A DNA stretch of 64,000 nucleotides from DAOTVX01 sp034436015 (GCA_034436015.1 DAOTWG010000009.1:1-64000); one strand, 5' to 3'; positions 1-9,152 are shown, numbered from the stretch's first letter. The notes: generated by a model from the sequence alone, not told the origin. Made by a program: numbers and translations.

Positions 1-72
1 CCCCCATCGTCTAGCGGCCCAGGACGGGGCCCTCTCAAGGCCCAAACAGCGGTTCGAGTCCGCTTGGGGGCA
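1..72 (+). tRNA. tRNA-Glu (anticodon CTC)
   Basis: The sequence folds as a cloverleaf. The acceptor stem is the C-run and A at 1-6 against TGGGGGC at 65-71, so the first G of the tRNA lies just outside the window. The anticodon stem is GGGCC (27-31) with GGCCC (39-43), around the seven-base loop CTCTCAA. The anticodon CTC at 34-36 reads GAG (Glu). The T arm contains GGTTCGAGTCC. The discriminator base is A72 and no CCA is encoded. No terminator is evident downstream. Confidence 0.93.
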
Positions 73-290
73 CTCTTCTTTGGATACGAAGTAGAGCGTT
101 CGTTAGCTTAGGACACCTCAACGCTTGTATTCGTAGCGACGCCAGGGGGGAGGTCAAACGAAGACGGTAAAGCACCTGTAGCCCAGCGGGTTTCACGAGT
201 ATAATAAACAGAAACAACGCAGACACGTGGGAATGGAGAGTCACGTACTCTTCCCTTCGCACGGCAGGTATTGTTGCTTCTGGAGGCGAG

Positions 291-626
291 ATGGAGATTA
301 TCACCGACCGTTATAAACATTGCGTCGTCTTGAACGTAAAAGGGAGGGTCGATTCGTATACTGCGTCGCAACTCACAGAAGCAATTGAAGCCTTGAATCG
401 AGAAGGGGCCTTTAAACTTGTTTTGAATCTGAACGAGGTAGAGTTCATGTCCAGCGCCGGTTTTCGCGCTCTGTTGATCGGTCAGCGCAACTGCAAACGC
501 TACAACCGCGGCGAAATTGTGCTGGCAAACGTACCGCCGCGTCTACGCGAGGCGCTCGACCTGACCGGCTTTACTCCTCTCTTCAAGATCTTCGATAACC
601 TAACTGCCGCAGTAGGGCATTTCTAA
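291..626 (+). CDS. STAS-domain protein (anti-sigma factor antagonist type)
   Basis: A 111-residue single-domain STAS protein. The SpoIIAA/RsbV-type core is visible: an N-terminal strand, 'VKGRVDSYTASQL', and the phosphorylation-loop region 'VEFMSSAGFRALL' around residues 50-62, where the first Ser of SSAG is the expected site for an anti-sigma kinase. Family members usually act in partner-switching by binding an anti-sigma factor when unphosphorylated. No kinase or sigma factor is adjacent; the next gene, 16 nt downstream, is an oxidoreductase. Its actual partner cannot be told from this window. Confidence 0.85.
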   Translation: MEIITDRYKHCVVLNVKGRVDSYTASQLTEAIEALNREGAFKLVLNLNEVEFMSSAGFRALLIGQRNCKRYNRGEIVLANVPPRLREALDLTGFTPLFKIFDNLTAAVGHF

Positions 627-642
627 GCCAGAGGCGAACCAG

Positions 643-1632
643 ATGAACACGCCGCCGTTACGTTGGGGACTACTCAGTACCGCGCGCATCAATCAAGCTT
701 TACTGGGACCTCTACGCGCCTCGAAACGGAACCATCTGCTCGCCGTTGCCAGCCGCACGCAAGCGAAGGCCGAGGCATATGCGCGGCAACACCGGATTCC
801 GCGCGCGTACAGTTCTTATGAAGCCTTACTCGCCGATGCCGAGATTGACGTCATCTACAATCCTCTTCCCAATCACCTACACGCCACATGGACAATACGA
901 GCCGTGGAGGCCGGCAAACACGTGCTTTGCGAAAAACCACTGGCACTTTCAGAACAGGAAGTCCGGGCAATTCAGGAAGCTGCAGCGAAACATCAGCGCG
1001 TTGTCGCAGAGGCTTTCATGTACCGTAGTCATGCGCAGACCCGGCGAGTGAGGGAAATCATCGGCGGCGGTTTGCTCGGCGAAGTGCGTATCGTGCGCGG
1101 CGCGTTCTCTTTCCGTCTGGAACGTCAAGAAGATTACCGCCTGCATCCCGATCAGGGCGGCGGGAGTCTGTGGGACGTAGGTTGTTATCCCTTGAGTTAT
1201 ACGCGCGCCGCGCTTGGAAAGGAACCCGTGGAAGTCTTCGGGCAACAGATCCAGGGCCTCGGCGGGGTGGATATGACCTTCCTGGCCCAATTGTCTTTCC
1301 CTGGCTCCTGCCATCTCCAGTTCTACAGCAGTTTCGCGCTCCCCTACTTTGTCTTCATGGAGTTCATAGGGAGCGAAGGTCGGCTGTACATCCCCAATCC
1401 CTTCAATCCAGGCCGGCGGGAACGCCTGTACCTTACAAAAAATGGCCGCACGTACATGCTCCCCGTCAAAGGCACGCCGCCTTATCAGAGCGAAGTCGAG
1501 GATATGGCCGATGCAATTCTGTCGGGAAAACCGCCGGCGGTAACCTTGGACGATAGCCTGGCGAATGTGCGCGCTATCCTTGCGCTATTCCAATCGGCCA
1601 AGGACGGAAAGCCGGTAAAACTCCCCTCCTAG
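643..1632 (+). CDS. Gfo/Idh/MocA-family NAD(P)-dependent oxidoreductase
   Basis: A 329-residue Gfo/Idh/MocA protein, normal length for the family. The N-terminal Rossmann fold starts 'WGLLSTARIN' in place of a classical GxGxxG, as in the xylose/trans-dihydrodiol dehydrogenase-like subgroup. The family's CEKP motif (VLCEKPLALS, around residue 97), carrying the conserved Lys, is intact. The C-terminal alpha/beta substrate domain includes 'GGGSLWDVGCYPLSYTR'. Such enzymes oxidise or reduce sugars, inositols or related polyols with NAD(P). A GH2 glycosidase follows 257 nt downstream, which fits sugar metabolism, but the substrate cannot be predicted. Confidence 0.85.
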   Translation: MNTPPLRWGLLSTARINQALLGPLRASKRNHLLAVASRTQAKAEAYARQHRIPRAYSSYEALLADAEIDVIYNPLPNHLHATWTIRAVEAGKHVLCEKPLALSEQEVRAIQEAAAKHQRVVAEAFMYRSHAQTRRVREIIGGGLLGEVRIVRGAFSFRLERQEDYRLHPDQGGGSLWDVGCYPLSYTRAALGKEPVEVFGQQIQGLGGVDMTFLAQLSFPGSCHLQFYSSFALPYFVFMEFIGSEGRLYIPNPFNPGRRERLYLTKNGRTYMLPVKGTPPYQSEVEDMADAILSGKPPAVTLDDSLANVRAILALFQSAKDGKPVKLPS

Positions 1633-1889
1633 CGCGGATTTGCTCCGCCACGCGAGGCAAGCGGCAGAATGACGTTGCCGACGAACGCTCACAACGACTC
1701 TTCTTCTGGCGAGGGCCTCCTCTTCCCTTGCTATCTCTGTTCGGCGCCCGACAGTCGGCCGGAAGTCAACGCATAGTCCGCTTTGAGGCAAGCGAGAAGA
1801 GGAAGCAGGTTGTAGCAGACGTTTTCAAAAAATCCATCCTGTGAGGAGCGCGTTTTTCGCAGGAATACCACATACGATAGAGGTGTCCT

Positions 1890-4370
1890 ATGATTCAACA
1901 AAACCTGAACGGCGCCTGGCAGTTCCGGAAAATAGGCGATGCGGAATGGGCGCCCGCCGTCGTCCCGGGCGGTGTCCATACCGATTTGCTCGCCCTGGGT
2001 CGCATTCCCGATCCGTTTGTGGCGGATAACGAAAACGCCGTCCAGTGGATAGCGGAAAGCGATTGGGAGTATCGTCTTCTCTTTTACGCCACGCCCGCCC
2101 TTCTCGAGGAAGAGAAAATCTTTCTTGTCTGCAACGGACTGGATACATTGGCAGAAGTTTGGCTGAACGGTCAGCAGCTAGGGGAGACGAACAATATGTT
2201 CCGCCAATATCGCTGGCAGGGGCAGGAATTGTTGCACGCTGGCGAAAACGAACTGCGCATTGTTTTTCGTTCGCCATTGGCCTTCCTTCGCGCCCGGCAG
2301 GCCAAGCAGCCCCTGCTCGGCGGCGGTGACATTCCCGGAGGGCCGCACCTACGCAAGGCGCCCTATCAGTGGGGTTGGGATTGGGGGCCGAAACTTCCAC
2401 CCATCGGCATCTGGAGGGACGTTCGCCTAGAAGGGTATACAACCGCCCGACTGGAGGATATCCACCTCCGCCAGCATCATGGGAACAATGGAGTAACCCT
2501 CCAGGCAGCCGTCCGCCTCGAGCAATGGCAAGATGCCGACCTTCGAGTTGTTTTGCAAATCACTCCTCCCGATGGCGAGGCCCAAACCGTCCAGGCCGAC
2601 CCAAGCCGCTGCGAAAGCAAACCGCCATTTTGCAACCTCGAAGCCGCTATTCGCAACCCCCAACTTTGGTGGCCAAACGGCTATGGAGCGCAACCACTCT
2701 ATGAGGTGAACGTCTCGCTCTGGCGTGGCGAGGCCTTGCTCGACTGGCGCGTCGTCCGCATTGGCCTGCGGACACTGGAGTTACGCCGTGAGCCGGATGA
2801 ATGGGGCGAATCCTTCCAGTTCGTCGTCAACGGCACGCCAATCTTCGCCAAGGGCGCCAATTGGATACCCGCCGACTCATTCCCAACGCGTGTCAACGAG
2901 GCCCGACTAGAATGGCTTATCCGGAGCGCGGCGGAGGCGCACATGAACATGCTGCGCGCCTGGGGCGGCGGTTATTATCCGGAAGACCGCTTCTACGATT
3001 TGTGCGACCGCTATGGCCTTCTCGTCTGGCAAGACTTCATCTTCGCCTGCGGTATTTACCCCGACGACAAAGACTTCTTTGAGAACGTGCGTCAGGAGGC
3101 AATCGAAGCTGTGCGCCGCTTGCGCCATCACCCAAGCCTAGCTCTATGGTGCGGCAACGTCGAGATGGAGCAGGGTTGGGTGGAGTGGCAATGGGATAAT
3201 CCGACCGACCCGGTTAATCAACGGTTGAAGGCTGCTTACGACCGTATGTTCCACCATCTCCTTCCCGCTATCGTCGCAGAAGAGGATCCCGACCGCCCTT
3301 ATTGGCCATCCTCCCCGTCCTCCGGCATCCCGTTCGACCACCCGAACGGCCAGCAGCGCGGCGATACCCATTACTGGGAAGTCTGGCATGGGCGCAAACC
3401 GTTCACGGCTTACCGCCAACAATACCCTCGTTTCATGAGCGAGTTTGGGTTCCAATCCCTACCCCCACTAGCGACCATCCAGACATACGCCCCTCCGGAG
3501 GAACAGAACATCACCTCGTACATCATGGAGCACCACCAGCGCTCCGGTTCTGGGAACGGCCTGATCGTAGCGCAAATGACCGACCTCTTCCGCCTGCCGA
3601 CAGATTTCTCCTCCTTCGTGTACGTCAGCATGGTCTTGCAAGCCGAGGGGATTCGCTACGGCGTGGAACACTGGCGGCGCAACCGTCGGCGCGTAGGCGG
3701 AACGCTCTACTGGCAATTAAACGACTGCTGGCCGGTGGCTTCCTGGTCAAGCATAGACTACTTTGGACGTTGGAAAGCCCTGCACTATCTAGCGCGTCGT
3801 TTCTACGCGCCGCTGTTGCTCTCTATCGAAGAGAACGACCTACGGATGGATGTTCATTTGACCAACGACATGCTGCAACCCTGGCAAGGTAAGGTTGCCT
3901 GGCGTCTGGAAACATTGCAGGGGCAGATTCTGGAACAGGCCGAACTACCAGCCGCTATCGCCCCGCAAAGCGATACGCTCGTGTGTTCGCTCGATTTCTC
4001 TGCCCGTCTCTCGAACTCCGAGCGGCGGCGCACCGTCTTGATTGCCGAACTCTGGCAAGGCAATGTTCTACTTGGCCAGAGCCTAGCGACCTTCGTCCCG
4101 AACAAACATCTGATGCTGACCGATCCATGCCTGCAATGGGAGGTGGTCGAGGAGAAGAATGGAGCGGCCACAACACGGCTATGGGCAGACTCCCTGGCGC
4201 GCTTCGTTGAACTTTCTTTAGAAGGCGCCGACGCTGTATTCAGCGACAATTATTTCGATCTCTCCCCCAATCGGGAGCGGCAGATACAGGCACCCTGGCC
4301 TGACGGCTGGGACATGGAACGCCTACGCCAGGCCTTGCGAGTACGATCCCTATACAACTCATATGCCTAA
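1890..4370 (+). CDS. Glycoside hydrolase family 2 protein, probable beta-mannosidase
   Basis: An 826-residue cytoplasmic-type GH2 enzyme with no signal peptide. It has the N-terminal jelly-roll ('WLNGQQLGETNNMFRQYRW'), Ig-like domains and a TIM barrel. Barrel signatures of beta-mannosidases are 'RAWGGGYYPEDRFYDLCD' and 'VWQDFIFACGIYP'. The expected acid/base Glu lies in LALWCGNVEMEQGW; this motif is usually GNNE, so the Asn before the Glu is Val here while the Glu is kept. The nucleophile Glu lies in FMSEFGFQSLP. The likely role is hydrolysis of terminal beta-mannosyl residues from imported oligosaccharides. The ATG is preceded by a good ribosome binding site (GAGGTG, 6 nt upstream). GH2 membership is firm; mannosidase specificity is inferred. 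Confidence 0.85.
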   Translation: MIQQNLNGAWQFRKIGDAEWAPAVVPGGVHTDLLALGRIPDPFVADNENAVQWIAESDWEYRLLFYATPALLEEEKIFLVCNGLDTLAEVWLNGQQLGETNNMFRQYRWQGQELLHAGENELRIVFRSPLAFLRARQAKQPLLGGGDIPGGPHLRKAPYQWGWDWGPKLPPIGIWRDVRLEGYTTARLEDIHLRQHHGNNGVTLQAAVRLEQWQDADLRVVLQITPPDGEAQTVQADPSRCESKPPFCNLEAAIRNPQLWWPNGYGAQPLYEVNVSLWRGEALLDWRVVRIGLRTLELRREPDEWGESFQFVVNGTPIFAKGANWIPADSFPTRVNEARLEWLIRSAAEAHMNMLRAWGGGYYPEDRFYDLCDRYGLLVWQDFIFACGIYPDDKDFFENVRQEAIEAVRRLRHHPSLALWCGNVEMEQGWVEWQWDNPTDPVNQRLKAAYDRMFHHLLPAIVAEEDPDRPYWPSSPSSGIPFDHPNGQQRGDTHYWEVWHGRKPFTAYRQQYPRFMSEFGFQSLPPLATIQTYAPPEEQNITSYIMEHHQRSGSGNGLIVAQMTDLFRLPTDFSSFVYVSMVLQAEGIRYGVEHWRRNRRRVGGTLYWQLNDCWPVASWSSIDYFGRWKALHYLARRFYAPLLLSIEENDLRMDVHLTNDMLQPWQGKVAWRLETLQGQILEQAELPAAIAPQSDTLVCSLDFSARLSNSERRRTVLIAELWQGNVLLGQSLATFVPNKHLMLTDPCLQWEVVEEKNGAATTRLWADSLARFVELSLEGADAVFSDNYFDLSPNRERQIQAPWPDGWDMERLRQALRVRSLYNSYA

Positions 4371-4390
4371 TCTGGCTTGCCGGTTATGGG

Positions 4391-4396
4391 TATAAT
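4391..4396 (+). promoter_or_regulatory. Candidate -10 box for the SpoIIAA-like gene
   Basis: A perfect TATAAT lies 39 nt upstream of the ATG at 4430, directly after the GH2 stop codon. No convincing -35 sits at normal spacing. A strong ribosome binding site (GAGAGGAGAG) follows. Confidence 0.4.
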
Positions 4397-4429
4397 ACGT
4401 GCAAACCGTTTACCGAGAGGAGAGAAATC

Positions 4430-4852
4430 ATGGCCGAGTTGAAACCCCTTCACTGGAGACCAGAACCCGGTATTGGCTATACGGTTGTCCGCCGGCCCGA
4501 CGGTGGCATGACCCTCACGTTCACCGACCTGTCCGACGCCACGCTAAAACACTGGCACGACTTTGCCTTAGAACACCTCCTTGGCGCCGACCGTTTGACG
4601 CGCAACCTGTACGATCTACGCCAGGTAGCAGAGATTCCCGAAAAGGCTGTGCGCCTGGCGGTGGAAGTCAACAGCGACCCGGCCACGCGCAACATCCGTT
4701 TGGCCGTAGTCGTAGTCAACGAGAAGGTGAAACAAGCCATCGCCGAAATCGCCGCGCTCTCTTCCCCACCCACCGGCGCGGTCATGAAGATTTTCACCGA
4801 CATCGAAGAAGCCGAAGCCTGGTTGGCGCGCCCGCTGGATCAGATTGCTTGA
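4430..4852 (+). CDS. SpoIIAA/STAS-like small protein of unknown function
   Basis: A 140-residue soluble protein. The central 'RLTRNLYDLRQVAEIPEKAVRLA' and the C-terminal 'MKIFTDIEEAEAWLARPL' are typical of the SpoIIAA-like (DUF3478-type) fold, whose last helix often carries xFxDxxEAxxWL. No phosphorylatable Ser is obvious at the STAS loop, where LYDLRQV replaces a DxSxxG motif. A regulatory or stress role is only a guess. The gene has its own -10-like box and strong ribosome binding site, so it is probably transcribed separately from the mannosidase gene. Confidence 0.6.
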   Translation: MAELKPLHWRPEPGIGYTVVRRPDGGMTLTFTDLSDATLKHWHDFALEHLLGADRLTRNLYDLRQVAEIPEKAVRLAVEVNSDPATRNIRLAVVVVNEKVKQAIAEIAALSSPPTGAVMKIFTDIEEAEAWLARPLDQIA

Positions 4853-4930
4853 TTTCTATTTCCATTGCCTTGCTTGATCTGTTCGTAGCAACCACTCGCA
4901 GCAGCAGCGTATCTACCTTGCTCGGAGCAT

Positions 4931-5800
4931 GTGATCATGCCAGCTTTCCCTTTCCCTTGGGGCAAGCGAACGTTCATCATGGGGATTCTGAATGTCACGC
5001 CGGATAGTTTTTCCGGCGATGGCCTGTGGAACGCCTACGACCCGCAAGAGGCCGCTTTGGAGCAAGCGCGCCGCTTTCTCGATGCAGGCGCAGACATCCT
5101 GGATATTGGCGGCGAGTCCACGCGCCCCGGCTCGCGCCCTGTGAACGCGGAAGAGGAGATGCAACGCGTCCTGCCGGTCATTCGGGCCATTGTCGCCCGT
5201 TTTCCCGAGGCGCTTATTTCCATCGATACCTACAAGGCGACTGTCGCGGAGGCCGCACTGCAGGCCGGCGCGCGCATCGTCAACGACGTCTGGGCGCTGC
5301 GCGCCGACCCGCAGATGGCAGAGATTGTAGCCCGTTATCACGCCGGCGTGGTGCTGATGCACAATCGCAGCAATCCGATCAACGTGGAGGTGCGCGAACG
5401 TCTGGGAGCCGCCTATCAAGCCGCCGAGTACGAGAATCTCCTGGAAGATGTCAAGCGCGATTTACTGGCCTCGGTTGCCCTTGCCCGCGCCGCAGGCATT
5501 CCAGACGAACATATTGTCTTAGACCCAGGGCTTGGATTTGGCAAGACAGTGGCGCAGAATCTGGAACTCATCAACCGTTTGGAAGAGATTCGCGCCCTTG
5601 GCTACCCGGTGCTCATTGGCCCTTCGCGCAAATCATTCATTGGCTACACGCTTAACCTACCAGCCGAGCAGCGGCTAGAGGGCACAGCGGCGGCAGTAGC
5701 CATCGGTATCGCGCGCGGCGCCGATATCCTTCGCGTCCACGACGTGTTGTTCATGGTACGCGTGGCGCGCATGACAGATGCCATCGTTCGAAGCAAATAA
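4931..5800 (+). CDS. folP: Dihydropteroate synthase
   Basis: 289 residues. FolP condenses 6-hydroxymethyl-7,8-dihydropterin pyrophosphate with p-aminobenzoate to give dihydropteroate in folate synthesis. Signature motifs present: 'MGILNVTPDSFSGDG' near the N-terminus, 'DIGGESTRPGS' around residue 57, 'ARIVNDVWAL', the pterin-binding 'DPGLGFGKTVAQNLEL' and the C-terminal 'GPSRKSFIG'. The start is either GTG 4931 or the in-frame ATG 4937, and neither has a strong ribosome binding site. No other folate gene is adjacent. Confidence 0.95.
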   Translation: MIMPAFPFPWGKRTFIMGILNVTPDSFSGDGLWNAYDPQEAALEQARRFLDAGADILDIGGESTRPGSRPVNAEEEMQRVLPVIRAIVARFPEALISIDTYKATVAEAALQAGARIVNDVWALRADPQMAEIVARYHAGVVLMHNRSNPINVEVRERLGAAYQAAEYENLLEDVKRDLLASVALARAAGIPDEHIVLDPGLGFGKTVAQNLELINRLEEIRALGYPVLIGPSRKSFIGYTLNLPAEQRLEGTAAAVAIGIARGADILRVHDVLFMVRVARMTDAIVRSK

Positions 5801-6010
5801 AGAAGGGATCGGCAAAGCGCGGAGGATTCACCACATGGATTGTAGGATCGCCGTCCTTGTCTCTCGTTGTCTCACGCTTGCGCCGAGGTGGGACGGCCAT
5901 CGGTCCAAACAAGCGTTGCTCGATGCTACGTGCGTGGGGCATAGCAGACGTAGATAGGGAAATTTCCCAATGAAACGTTTGCTTCGGATTTGCCGATCTG
6001 CAGAACATTT

Positions 6011-8845
6011 ATGCCTTCCCCATTGACCATTCTCCGCCATCGGCGTCGGTGCCGCGAGAGCGCCTTCCGCCGCCTTGGCCAGCAAACACGTCGTCTGGCA
6101 ATGGGAGGGCTTTTTTTGCTCGCGGCGGCATTGGCAATTGGCATACTCGCCTTCGGATTGGCCTATACCGATACGGTCCATGATCTCCCTTCCATCGAGG
6201 AGCTGCCTCTTCTCCTCAACCCTACCGGCGGTTTTCTGCTGGAACCAACGCGGCTTTACGACCGTAGCGGCCAACACCGCCTGCTGACGCTAGCACCGAA
6301 TGAAAGTCGCCGCGCCTACCTTGCCTACGCCCAATTTCCGGAAACACTGATCCACGCCATACTCGCCACATCGGACCCCGATTTTTGGACACACGACGGC
6401 TACACGCTGAGCGGCTGGCGCGATTCACTCGCGCATCCCACCCTGGCTCAACGCCTGGCAGTCGAGTTACTCCTATGGGACGAACCACCGTCTATCCGTC
6501 GCGCGATCCGCGAGCGGATTCTTGCCGCACAAATTACCGCGCGCTATGGACACGAGCAGGTGCTGGAATGGTACCTCAACAGCGCCTACTTCGGGCACCA
6601 CGTCTGGGGTGTAGAAGCGGCAGCACAGTTCTATCTTGGCAAATCGGCGAGGCAGGTCCATTTAAGCGAGGCCGCTCTCCTTGCCGCTGTCAGCCGCTCC
6701 CCGGCGCTCAATCCTTTCGATGCCCCCCAGGCGGCAGAACATGAACGCATCCGGACTCTACAGGCGATGTCTCTGCTCGGCATGATTGAGCCGGAAGCCA
6801 TCCTTTCGCCACCTCCTGTATACGCGGAGCCGCCCGAAGCAAGCGCGGAGAAGGCATCCTTCGCTCCCGCTTTCCTGGACCTCGCGCTGACCCAACTGGG
6901 TCAGCGTTTCGACAGAAAGCGAATCGAACGCGGAGGATTAAACATCTTTACCACGCTGGATTACAACTTACAACAACAGGCGGAGTGCGCCCTACAAACC
7001 CAACTACACCGAGCACAAGGTGACAGTCGGGAAATCCGCGCGCAGGATGGTTCTCCCTGTATCGCGGCGCGCTTTCTACCGACTCTGCCGCCCGGCTTCA
7101 CCGCGCCGCTGATCACAACAAGCGCTCTCATCCTTGACCCGCGCGCCGGTCAGGTATTGGCCGCGGTGGGAGATAGCGGCCAGAATCTATCCTCGCATTA
7201 CCTGCTGGCACACCCGGCAGGTACGCTCCTAACGCCGTTCCTTTACCTGACCGGCTTCACGCGTGGACTGGGCCCGGCCTCGTTGGGATGGGATATTCCC
7301 GGCGCGATACCCAATCCCGATGGGAACTATCGCGGTCCAACGCGCCTGCGCCGGGCTCTGGTCAACGACTACCTACCGCCGGCTGCCGCTATCTTGGAGC
7401 AAATGGGAATGAGCGAGGTTCAGCGTGTGGCCGCCTCGTTTGGTCTGGAAATCCCTTCATCCGCCGACATATTTTCCGATGATCTTTTCGTCTCGCCACT
7501 CCAAGTTGCTTCTGCCTACGCTATCTTTGCCAACCTGGGAATGAGTACGGGGCAGATTCTCACACAGGCACAGAGCGAAGGAACGCCGATCCCCGTTGCC
7601 ACACTGCGCGTGATCGGCGTGGACAATACGATTTTCGCCGATTGGAGCACGCCGAGCACTCAGGCAGTGGTCAGTCCACAACTGGCCTACCTCATCACCC
7701 ATGCCTTGAGCGATGAGAGCGCGCGCCAATTCCCCGCCAGCCTTGCCGGCGCCTTTACATTTGGCCGTCCGCTTGCCATCAAGATCGGGCGCACCTTTCA
7801 GACAGGAGGCGTCTGGATTGTCGGCTATACGCCGCAGCGACTGGTCGTGGTCTGGGTCGAAGCACAAGGAGCGGGGTCTTCCTTCGGGGAAGATGCGGCT
7901 CTCGCAGTCGGCGCAGGACTCTGGCGCGCCTTGATGCAGTATGCCTTACAGGACTTACCTGCGGAGAATTGGCCAACGCCGGCGGGCATCGTCCCGCGCG
8001 AGGTTTGCGACCCCTCAGGCCTGTTGCCCTCGTCAGCCTGTCCGAACGTGGTATCAGAAATCTTTCTCAGCGGCAACGAACCACAACATACAGATACGCT
8101 GTACCAGGCGCTGGCCATCAATCGCGAGAGCGGTTTGCTTGCTACAGTCTTCACGCCGCCCGAACTTGTAGAGGAACGGGTGTATCTGATCGTCCCACCG
8201 CAAGCGCGCGCCTGGGCAAAGGCCGCCGGAATCCCGGCGCCGCCGACGGAATACGACACCGTAACGTTGCCAACCGTGAACCCTGATGTCCATATCACCT
8301 CGCCGGCGCTTTTCGCCGATGTACGCGGAATCATCAAGATTTTCGGCGCGGCAGCAGGCAAGGATTTCGCATCGTATCGGCTGGAATATGGAAGCGGCTT
8401 GAATCCTAAGTACTGGACGCAAATCGGTAAAGATGCAACAACGCCCGTGCGCGAAGGACTGTTGGCCGAGTGGGACACGCGTGGACTCGATGGTCTCTAC
8501 GTCCTGCGTCTTCTGGTCACGCACGCCGACGGCCGCCTGAAGCAGGCCGCCGTGCCGTTGATCATCGACAATACTCCGCCCCAGGCCGTCATAATTTCCC
8601 CTGCGGCAGATGAGGTAGTCAACCTCGAAGCAACCGGAGTAATCCTCCTGCGGGCGCAAGTTAGCGATACCGCCTTGGCGAAAGTCTCGTTTTCCATAGA
8701 CGGACTTCCGCTCGCCGAAGTGACCGCCCCACCCTTTGACGTACTCTGGAAGGCGCGTCCGGGAAGGCATACGCTGCATTTGAGCGCTGCCGACCGCGCC
8801 GGGAACGTGACTACCGTGAGCATCACCTTTCGGGTAGAGCGTTAG
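6011..8845 (+). CDS. Degenerate class A penicillin-binding protein (predicted pseudo-enzyme)
   Basis: 944 residues from ATG 6011. Layout: cytoplasmic basic tail, one membrane helix (MGGLFLLAAALAIGILAF), GT51 glycosyltransferase domain, transpeptidase-like domain, then a linker and Ig-like C-terminal domain as in other Chloroflexota PBPs. The scaffold is clear ('LEWYLNSAYFGHHVWG', 'VWIVGYTPQRLVVVWVE', 'VCDPSGLLPSSACPNVV'), but catalytic motifs are altered. The GT51 motif EDxxFxxHxG reads SDPDFWTHDG, losing the catalytic Glu. GGSTITQQ reads SHPTLAQR. SxxK aligns with TLLT in PAGTLLTPF. SxN aligns with NDY. KTG reads KIG. The frame is intact over 2.8 kb, so the protein is probably selected for a structural or regulatory role. 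No strong ribosome binding site was found. Confidence 0.85.
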   Translation: MPSPLTILRHRRRCRESAFRRLGQQTRRLAMGGLFLLAAALAIGILAFGLAYTDTVHDLPSIEELPLLLNPTGGFLLEPTRLYDRSGQHRLLTLAPNESRRAYLAYAQFPETLIHAILATSDPDFWTHDGYTLSGWRDSLAHPTLAQRLAVELLLWDEPPSIRRAIRERILAAQITARYGHEQVLEWYLNSAYFGHHVWGVEAAAQFYLGKSARQVHLSEAALLAAVSRSPALNPFDAPQAAEHERIRTLQAMSLLGMIEPEAILSPPPVYAEPPEASAEKASFAPAFLDLALTQLGQRFDRKRIERGGLNIFTTLDYNLQQQAECALQTQLHRAQGDSREIRAQDGSPCIAARFLPTLPPGFTAPLITTSALILDPRAGQVLAAVGDSGQNLSSHYLLAHPAGTLLTPFLYLTGFTRGLGPASLGWDIPGAIPNPDGNYRGPTRLRRALVNDYLPPAAAILEQMGMSEVQRVAASFGLEIPSSADIFSDDLFVSPLQVASAYAIFANLGMSTGQILTQAQSEGTPIPVATLRVIGVDNTIFADWSTPSTQAVVSPQLAYLITHALSDESARQFPASLAGAFTFGRPLAIKIGRTFQTGGVWIVGYTPQRLVVVWVEAQGAGSSFGEDAALAVGAGLWRALMQYALQDLPAENWPTPAGIVPREVCDPSGLLPSSACPNVVSEIFLSGNEPQHTDTLYQALAINRESGLLATVFTPPELVEERVYLIVPPQARAWAKAAGIPAPPTEYDTVTLPTVNPDVHITSPALFADVRGIIKIFGAAAGKDFASYRLEYGSGLNPKYWTQIGKDATTPVREGLLAEWDTRGLDGLYVLRLLVTHADGRLKQAAVPLIIDNTPPQAVIISPAADEVVNLEATGVILLRAQVSDTALAKVSFSIDGLPLAEVTAPPFDVLWKARPGRHTLHLSAADRAGNVTTVSITFRVER

Positions 8846-8886
8846 GAGAACGGCGCGACCACTTCCTCCAGGAAAACGCTGGGGGG

Positions 8887-8921
8887 AAAGAGGCGACCTG
8901 CGCGGCAGGTCGCCTCTTTTG
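8887..8921 (+). terminator. Rho-independent terminator after the PBP-like gene
   Basis: An 11-bp perfect stem (8890-8900 with 8906-8916, loop CGCGG) is followed by TTTT. Three A residues before the stem can pair with the T-run, so it may work in both directions. It ends the block upstream of the arginine operon. Confidence 0.85.
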
Positions 8922-8959
8922 TCAATTCTTCGGCTTTTGCAAAAAACTTGTTCATACCA

Positions 8960-8988
8960 TTGACAAATCCAGACAAGACGAGTAAACT
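8960..8988 (+). promoter_or_regulatory. Sigma70-type promoter of the arginine operon
   Basis: TTGACA (8960-8965), a 17-nt spacer, then TAAACT (8983-8988). The predicted start is near 8995, giving a roughly 200-nt leader before argG. It lies between the PBP terminator and a second terminator-like hairpin. Confidence 0.75.
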
Positions 8989-8996
8989 ACTAGGCA

Positions 8997-9089
8997 ATGG
9001 TGAAGGTAATCCGTCGTCCCCGTGCCAAGCATTTGAGCCCGTCTTCCGATCGGGAGGGATGGGGTCTTGTGTATGGCTGTGGCGCGTGA
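8997..9089 (+). CDS. Possible arginine-rich leader peptide of the argG operon
   Basis: A 30-codon frame starting at ATG 8997, only about two bases after the predicted transcription start, so translation would be essentially leaderless. Codons 6-9 are CGT CGT CCC CGT (Arg-Arg-Pro-Arg), with a further Arg codon at 19. It precedes a terminator-like hairpin upstream of arginine genes, the arrangement expected for ribosome-mediated attenuation. There is no Shine-Dalgarno sequence, and coding is not otherwise supported. Confidence 0.35.
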   Translation: MVKVIRRPRAKHLSPSSDREGWGLVYGCGA

Positions 9090-9123
9090 CGATCACCCAT
9101 ACCAGAAACCAGGCTGAAATCAG

Positions 9124-9152
9124 GCCGCCTCCTTCCCAGAGGCGGCTTTTTT
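9124..9152 (+). terminator. Terminator-like attenuator in the argG leader
   Basis: GCCGCCTC (9124-9131) pairs with GAGGCGGC (9139-9146) around a seven-base loop, followed by six T residues. It lies between the promoter at 8960 and the argG start at 9200, so it would terminate leader transcription unless relieved. A second hairpin is possible upstream (GTATGG near 9070 with CCATAC near 9099). Confidence 0.75.

Noticed and set aside
1633..1889. 257-nt gap before the mannosidase gene
   Set aside because: No convincing promoter, terminator or small gene was seen.
5835..5957. A 40-codon plus-strand frame between folP and the PBP-like gene with GGAGGATTCACC before its ATG
   Set aside because: Composition is not protein-like, no family is recognisable, and the ribosome binding site may be chance in GC-rich DNA.
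5957..5968. 12-bp palindrome GGGAAATTTCCC upstream of the PBP-like gene
   Set aside because: Short, single copy here, no promoter element nearby to give it meaning.
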